A DNA stretch of 64,000 bases, from the NCBI RefSeq assembly GCF_020443705.1, contig NZ_JAIZZK010000018.1, positions 1 through 64,000 on the forward strand. The letters run 5' to 3'. The notes beneath the pieces were generated by a model, which worked only from the letters and a program-made list of their open reading frames with translations, ran no database searches and was not told where the DNA came from. The DNA is from Clostridium algoriphilum. GTDB lineage: Bacteria > Bacillota > Clostridia > Clostridiales > Clostridiaceae. Of this stretch, positions 59,859-64,000 are shown one piece after another. Position numbers and translations under genes: made by a program. Position 1 is the stretch's first letter, and each line of letters starts with the position of its first letter.

Positions 59859-60135
59859 ATGTTCAACCCCCTTTTATGCTTGTATGTTGCGATAAATAGT
59901 ATGGTTATCAAATTCATGGGATATTTGCTAATTTAATAGCTTTAGTGTTGCTTGTGTTAATAATATTTAATCGCCTACATTCAATTTAGTATATTCAATA
60001 TAACTACAATAAGAACAATACTTTTCACCTAATGTATATTTAGTTCTTATAGACATAAAAAAAGGTATCTATAGCATACACACTTCAATACATGTGTTTA
60101 ACTATAGATACCCTTTATAATTGTTCCTCTTTTTA
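59859..60135. terminator. Intergenic with long terminator hairpin
   Basis: 60058-60116 holds AAAGGTATCTATAG / CTATAGATACCCTTT with inner pairing ACAC/TGTG, terminating the SASP gene. The remainder is AT-rich and includes the Kor promoter. Confidence 0.75.
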
Positions 60136-60324
60136 TTATAAATTCTTTTCGTAAGACTCAACCATTTTTTTAACCATTTGTCCGCCTACTGAACCATTCT
60201 CTCTTGAAGTTAAATCTCCATTGTAACCTTCTGTAAGATTTACTCCTACTTCCTTAGCAGCTTCCATCTTAAATTTATTTAATCCTGCCTTAGCTTCTGG
60301 TATTAATACTCTGTTTCTTGACAT
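60136..60324 (-). CDS. Alpha/beta-type small acid-soluble spore protein
   Basis: 62 aa, RBS AGGAGG. It has the family core LNKFKMEAAKEVGVNL with the GPR protease site region (E-A-A-K-E-V) and the second helix GDLTSRENGSVGGQMVKKMV. It coats and protects spore DNA. Strong evidence that the organism sporulates; expected to be transcribed by sigma-G in the forespore. Confidence 0.95.
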   Translation of the reverse strand: MSRNRVLIPEAKAGLNKFKMEAAKEVGVNLTEGYNGDLTSRENGSVGGQMVKKMVESYEKNL

Positions 60325-60463
60325 ATAAATCTCCTCCTTTTATTTGATAATGATTTTCATTTCTACTAGTATGATGTGCATTATTGAAAATAATACTCCT
60401 AGTAATTTGTGACTATTTTAATATAATTTATGATGTATAATTGTTTTCATTTTTGTTTCAAAA

Positions 60464-60574
60464 TGTCGAAATAAGTAACGTCAGACTGGAAAAATGATCC
60501 TTTTACATTACTTATTTCTACAATATTTGAATTATTTTGTTTGAAATAAAGGTATTTTCCAATATTTTGTCGAA
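60464..60574 (+). promoter_or_regulatory. Two 0A boxes upstream of the spo0A paralog
   Basis: TGTCGAA occurs at 60464-60470 and 60568-60574, both on the plus strand and both matching the Spo0A box exactly. The second directly precedes a TATAAT-like sequence, 44 bases before the start codon. Confidence 0.6.
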
Positions 60575-60618
60575 TATATATAATATGGTATAAAACATAT
60601 ATAAAGGGGACTACAAAT

Positions 60619-61416
60619 ATGGAAGAACCGAAAATAAACATAGTCATTGCTGATAACGATAAAGATTTTTGTAATGTTCTTTATGATTATCTATTAACGC
60701 AAGAAGATATTGTTGTTAATGGAATCGCTGAGGATGGAGCAAAAGCATTAACATTAATTAAAGATAAAAAACCTGATTTAGTAATACTTGATTTAGTTAT
60801 GCCTATACTTGATGGTTTGAAAGTTTTAGAGAGTCTAAATACAATGGAGTTAGATCAAGTTCCTCGCATAATAGTCTTATCAGCAGTTGATAGTGATATA
60901 ATATCTCAAAAAGCTGTATCACTAGGAGCCGATTATTATGTTACTAAACCTTTTGACATAGAAATATTTATTAAAAGAATAAGAAGAATGTTTAATACCA
61001 CCGTATGTGATGATGATGTAACAAACCCCTTAAATAATCTTAAAAAGACTAAAATTGAAATTAAAAAAAGCCAGAGGGTTGATCTTATTGGTCAAATAAC
61101 TAGTAGTATTCATGAAATTGGTATTCCTGCTAATATAAAAAGTTATATGTATTTAAGAGAAGCAATAAATATGGTAGTAAATAATGCTTCACTTTTATCA
61201 TCAGTTCCAAAAGAATTGTACCCATTGATAGGTGAAAAATTTAATACTACTGCTAGTATGGTAGATAGCTCAATTAGTCATGCAATAGATGTTGCACGCA
61301 CTAGCGGAAAGGCGATAACTATTAACAAAATATTTAATTATACTATTGGCAATGAAAAAGTAGATTCTACTAATTCAGACTATATAGAAATGGTCACTAA
61401 CAAATCGAAATTATAA
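60619..61416 (+). CDS. spo0A: Spo0A-family sporulation response regulator (paralog)
   Basis: 265 aa, RBS AAAGGGG. The receiver has D58 (LVILDLVMPILDGL), LSAVDS and K in VTKPFD. The C-terminal effector follows Spo0A closely (IHEIGIPANIKSYMYLREAI, PKELYPLIGEKFNTT, INKIFNYTIGN). The recognition helix is unusual: SMVDSSISHAIDVAR where Spo0A has SRVERAIRHAIEVAW, losing three arginines. spoIVB is not upstream, so this is either a paralog or a relocated and diverged spo0A. Two 0A boxes suggest control by Spo0A. Confidence 0.8.
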   Translation: MEEPKINIVIADNDKDFCNVLYDYLLTQEDIVVNGIAEDGAKALTLIKDKKPDLVILDLVMPILDGLKVLESLNTMELDQVPRIIVLSAVDSDIISQKAVSLGADYYVTKPFDIEIFIKRIRRMFNTTVCDDDVTNPLNNLKKTKIEIKKSQRVDLIGQITSSIHEIGIPANIKSYMYLREAINMVVNNASLLSSVPKELYPLIGEKFNTTASMVDSSISHAIDVARTSGKAITINKIFNYTIGNEKVDSTNSDYIEMVTNKSKL

Positions 61417-61489
61417 TTTTTTTTTACCAACATTCCTATAAATATTTTTTATTAGGACGATAGTTAATATCCTTAATACCATCTTATGT

Positions 61490-61519
61490 AAATGTAGTAG
61501 CCATAACCCTACTACATTT
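61490..61519 (+). terminator. Terminator after the spo0A-like gene
   Basis: AAATGTAGTAG / CTACTACATTT with an 8-base loop, followed by ATTTTTATTT. Confidence 0.7.
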
Positions 61520-61649
61520 ATTTTTATTTATGTCATAAATTCTATAGGATATTAGTTGTAACAATGATCAGTCTGCTTCTTTCCCATATATTATAAAACA
61601 CATACATTCTGTGATTAATTGGATGTGGCTCTAATATGTACTTAGATAA

Positions 61650-63035
61650 TTATAATGTTCTATTAAATCTTACAGTTACAGCACACCCCTTGCCTTCTTT
61701 GCTTTTCACATCTATATCTGCATTATGAAGGGCTAGTATGTTTCTAACTATAGTTAGTCCAATACCTGAGCCTTCTATTTCATGTCTGCTTTTGTCTCCT
61801 CTATACAGCCTTTCAAATATATAAGGTAAATCCTCTTTCTTAATGCCCATGCCTGTGTCTTGTATTTTTAATATGACTTTTTCATCAGATTCTTTTAGAG
61901 TAATATTAATTTTCCCTTGCTCAGGTGTAAATTTAACTGCATTTGAAAGCAAATTTATAATTACCTGTTTTATTTTATCTCTGTCCCCTAAAATGTTGCA
62001 TTGCTTACTGGTACTGCATTCTAATGTCATATGAATCTTTTTATTTTCTGATATTAGTTGAAATTCCTTTACAACTAAGCAAAGAATATCCTTTAAAGAA
62101 ATTTCTTCTACATCTAAGACTATTTTATTTCCTTCAATCTCTTTTAAAGCATTTAAATTGTCTAATAGCTTTCCAAACCTAATAACTTCTTCATTAAGAT
62201 AAGCCAATCTTTCATTGTCTACTGGAAATATACCATCAATCATGGCTTCAAAATTATTTTGAAGAACATTTAGGGGTGTTCTAACTTCGTGAGATATATC
62301 CGCTATCAACCTTTTCCTAAGTTCGTCCTGATGCTGAAGCTTTTCTCCTAGCGTATTCATGCTATTTCTTAGATCCTCAAGCTCAATAATGCTACTCTTA
62401 TCATTAGACCTCTCGTGATAATTCCCATTAGACAGATGGACTGAAACTTTTGAAACTTGACTAAGAGGATTAGAAAATTGCTTTGAAATAAATATACTAA
62501 TTAATATTGTTATCAAAATTGATAAAAGAATACTTAAAATAATGCTCTCATTTATTGATGTTTTAAAACTTATGTCTTCTTTAGATAATAATACTGGGCC
62601 GTATTGACCTATATCTATATATCCTACAATTTTACCTTTAGATTTTATTTTAAGAGTGCTTGTAGTATAAACTCCCTCATTTTTACCTGACATGTTAACA
62701 TTAATATTGTGAACTATATCATTAGCATTCATTCCCCAAACGACCTTTTTATTTTGATCCTTAAGGGTAAGGCAATAGCTGCTCATATAGGCTTCATGTG
62801 CAAGTTCTATACCTGAAGTTTTTGACCAGTTACCACTCTTTTTATATACATCTTCTAGGTAACTTACTATTCTAATATCCCGTTTATTTTGTATTTCAAC
62901 TAGGTATCTATTAAATGTTCTTGATACAGCTATATTAACAAATAATGTTGACAATAAAAGCGCCAATATAGCGGTACATACCAATATAATACTTAATCTT
63001 TTTCTTATGCTTTGCATAGAGTTTATGTTTCTCAT
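61650..63035 (-). CDS. Sensor histidine kinase
   Basis: 461 aa. Two membrane spans (about 15-35 and 170-190) bracket an extracellular sensor domain; a HAMP domain (about 190-240) follows. HisKA has LIADISHEVRTPLNVLQNNF with the phospho-His. The ATPase domain has INLLSNAVKFTPEQGKI (N box), IQDTGMGIKKEDLPYIFERL (G1/F) and GSGIGLTIVRNIL (G2). It begins three bases after the response regulator stop, so it is its partner. Signal unknown; it resembles envelope-stress or metal sensors. Confidence 0.92.
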   Translation of the reverse strand: MRNINSMQSIRKRLSIILVCTAILALLLSTLFVNIAVSRTFNRYLVEIQNKRDIRIVSYLEDVYKKSGNWSKTSGIELAHEAYMSSYCLTLKDQNKKVVWGMNANDIVHNINVNMSGKNEGVYTTSTLKIKSKGKIVGYIDIGQYGPVLLSKEDISFKTSINESIILSILLSILITILISIFISKQFSNPLSQVSKVSVHLSNGNYHERSNDKSSIIELEDLRNSMNTLGEKLQHQDELRKRLIADISHEVRTPLNVLQNNFEAMIDGIFPVDNERLAYLNEEVIRFGKLLDNLNALKEIEGNKIVLDVEEISLKDILCLVVKEFQLISENKKIHMTLECSTSKQCNILGDRDKIKQVIINLLSNAVKFTPEQGKINITLKESDEKVILKIQDTGMGIKKEDLPYIFERLYRGDKSRHEIEGSGIGLTIVRNILALHNADIDVKSKEGKGCAVTVRFNRTL

Positions 63036-63038
63036 AAA

Positions 63039-63719
63039 TTATTCACCACCAAATTTATAACCTATTCTAGTTACGGTTACTATATATTTAGGATTTCTGC
63101 TGTCCTCTTCTATCTTTTTACGTATATTTTTAATATGTACATCTATTGTTCTATCAAAGCCTTGAAAATCTATCCCCATAATTCTTTCAATTAGCTGTTC
63201 TCTTGTAAATACTTTCCCTAAATTAGATGAGAGCACATGTAGTATATCAAATTCATTTGGTGTGAGATAGATTTCAAGGCCTTTTACCTTAACTACTCTT
63301 TTGTCAAAATTAATCTCTAAATCTCCATTATTATAAACCTTTGTTTCAGATTTATTTACATTAATCCTTCTAAATAAAGCATTTACTCTTGCAGTTAGTT
63401 CCCTTGGGCTGAAAGGCTTAACGAGGTATTCATCTGCTCCAAGGTTTAATCCTTCTATTCTATCCTCTAAACTACTTTTTGCTGTAAGCATAAATATGTG
63501 CACTTCTGAAATTTTTCTTAACACACTACAAACCTCTTCACCAGATATATCTGGTAACATTAGGTCTAATATTACTAAGCTAAACTCCATTTTCTCAAAA
63601 ATTTTTATGCCATCAAGCCCCTTTGTAGTGCAATGAACCCCATAGCCTTCCTTTTCAAGATATGCCTTCTGTATTTCCGAAACTTTCTCTTCATCTTCAA
63701 TAATTAATATGTTATCCAC
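63039..63719 (-). CDS. OmpR/PhoB-family response regulator
   Basis: 226 aa. Receiver with acidic pair EDE near residues 8-10, D52 in LVILDLMLPDISGEE, and K in YLVKPFSPRELTARV. C-terminal winged helix with LTPNEFDILHVLSSNLGKVF and RTIDVHIKNIRKKIEEDSRN. The partner kinase is downstream. The target is unknown; the divergent gene at 63844 shares its upstream region. Confidence 0.93.
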   Translation of the reverse strand: MDNILIIEDEEKVSEIQKAYLEKEGYGVHCTTKGLDGIKIFEKMEFSLVILDLMLPDISGEEVCSVLRKISEVHIFMLTAKSSLEDRIEGLNLGADEYLVKPFSPRELTARVNALFRRINVNKSETKVYNNGDLEINFDKRVVKVKGLEIYLTPNEFDILHVLSSNLGKVFTREQLIERIMGIDFQGFDRTIDVHIKNIRKKIEEDSRNPKYIVTVTRIGYKFGGE

Positions 63720-63843
63720 GTTTGAGCCCCCTAATTAATACTTGATAGTTGTTAACCGTCCCCCACTTAATTTAATAAACACCACTCCCTATTATATCCC
63801 ATAGATATTGAGTATAATATAAACATATAAAGGAGCTGATAAT

Positions 63844-64000
63844 ATGAAAGTTAAATTATGCAAGAAAAATAAATGGACAGATGCCATCGCTACTATGATA
63901 ACCGAAACTCACCCAGATATAAATATATCCACGAAAAAATGTATTGGTAAATGCCATAAGTGTAAGGAACCGCCTATAGCTAAAGTGGATAAAGAAATAT
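63844..64000 (+). CDS. DUF1450-like small protein (partial, runs off the window)
   Basis: 52 codons are visible, with AAAGGAG before the ATG. It begins MKVKLCKKNKWTDAIATMIT and contains CIGKCHKCKEPPIAKVDKEI; the CxxCHxCKxxPxAxVD pattern resembles YuzB/DUF1450 proteins, small cysteine proteins of unknown role. Incomplete at the window end. Confidence 0.6.
   Translation, partial: MKVKLCKKNKWTDAIATMITETHPDINISTKKCIGKCHKCKEPPIAKVDKEI

Noticed and set aside
60447-60647. Minus-strand reading across the spo0A-like promoter
   Set aside because: It covers the 0A boxes and start codon of the plus-strand gene and has no RBS.

Overview
The window looks like the chromosome of a low-GC, anaerobic, spore-forming Firmicute, most likely Clostridium sensu stricto. 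The evidence is the AT-rich sequence, strong AGGAGG-type ribosome binding sites, an alpha/beta-type small acid-soluble spore protein, a Spo0A-family regulator, a decayed Ger(x)C germinant-receptor gene, a ferredoxin-linked 2-oxoacid oxidoreductase and clostridial-type stress proteins. I cannot name the species from sequence alone. No rRNA, tRNA or CRISPR array was seen.

Layout. 1-3.8 kb is a graveyard of gene fragments: IS3 end, gerC, SHOCT, GH95, integrase and MmeI-like methylase. 3.9-6.3 kb holds a membrane GGDEF protein and an internally deleted IS3 element. 6.3-12.7 kb is a sugar locus for sucrose and raffinose-type oligosaccharides (GH32 hydrolase, PTS EIIBC, GH36 alpha-galactosidase) with a divergent AraC regulator. 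13-14.3 kb is a higher-GC alpha/beta hydrolase behind a MerR-type promoter. 14.5-36 kb is accessory mosaic DNA: a mannose-family PTS operon, many small unknown genes, at least eight broken genes, several pairs of inverted duplications and a dispersed palindrome family. It also carries a guanidine-I riboswitch with its Gdx exporter and a response regulator fused to a CarH-like B12 domain. 32-37 kb groups small stress proteins, a truncated Ku and a LexA-boxed Y-family polymerase.

37.4-45.6 kb is a minus-strand metal/arsenic block. It holds ArsR, ArsP, a redox protein, SigZ, ArsM, two half-permeases, a CDF transporter, an MFS transporter, a second ArsR, a membrane thioredoxin and CcdA. ArsM plus ArsP reads as methylation of arsenite followed by export of the methylated product. 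45.9-47.5 kb is a decayed island (ArsR-like, recombinase-type HTH, lgt, TauE). 47.6-64 kb looks like ordinary chromosome: ferritin-like protein, UPF0182, phosphohexomutase, serine beta-lactamase-like protein, a copper-type HMA/TauE/cupredoxin fusion, Kor subunits, SASP, a Spo0A paralog and a two-component system.

The strongest leads are four. First, the inverted duplication and palindrome architecture of 1.5-32 kb. Second, the REC-CarH-like protein. Third, the arsenic methylation/export block with its own sigma factor and split permease. Fourth, the Spo0A paralog with a remodelled recognition helix.
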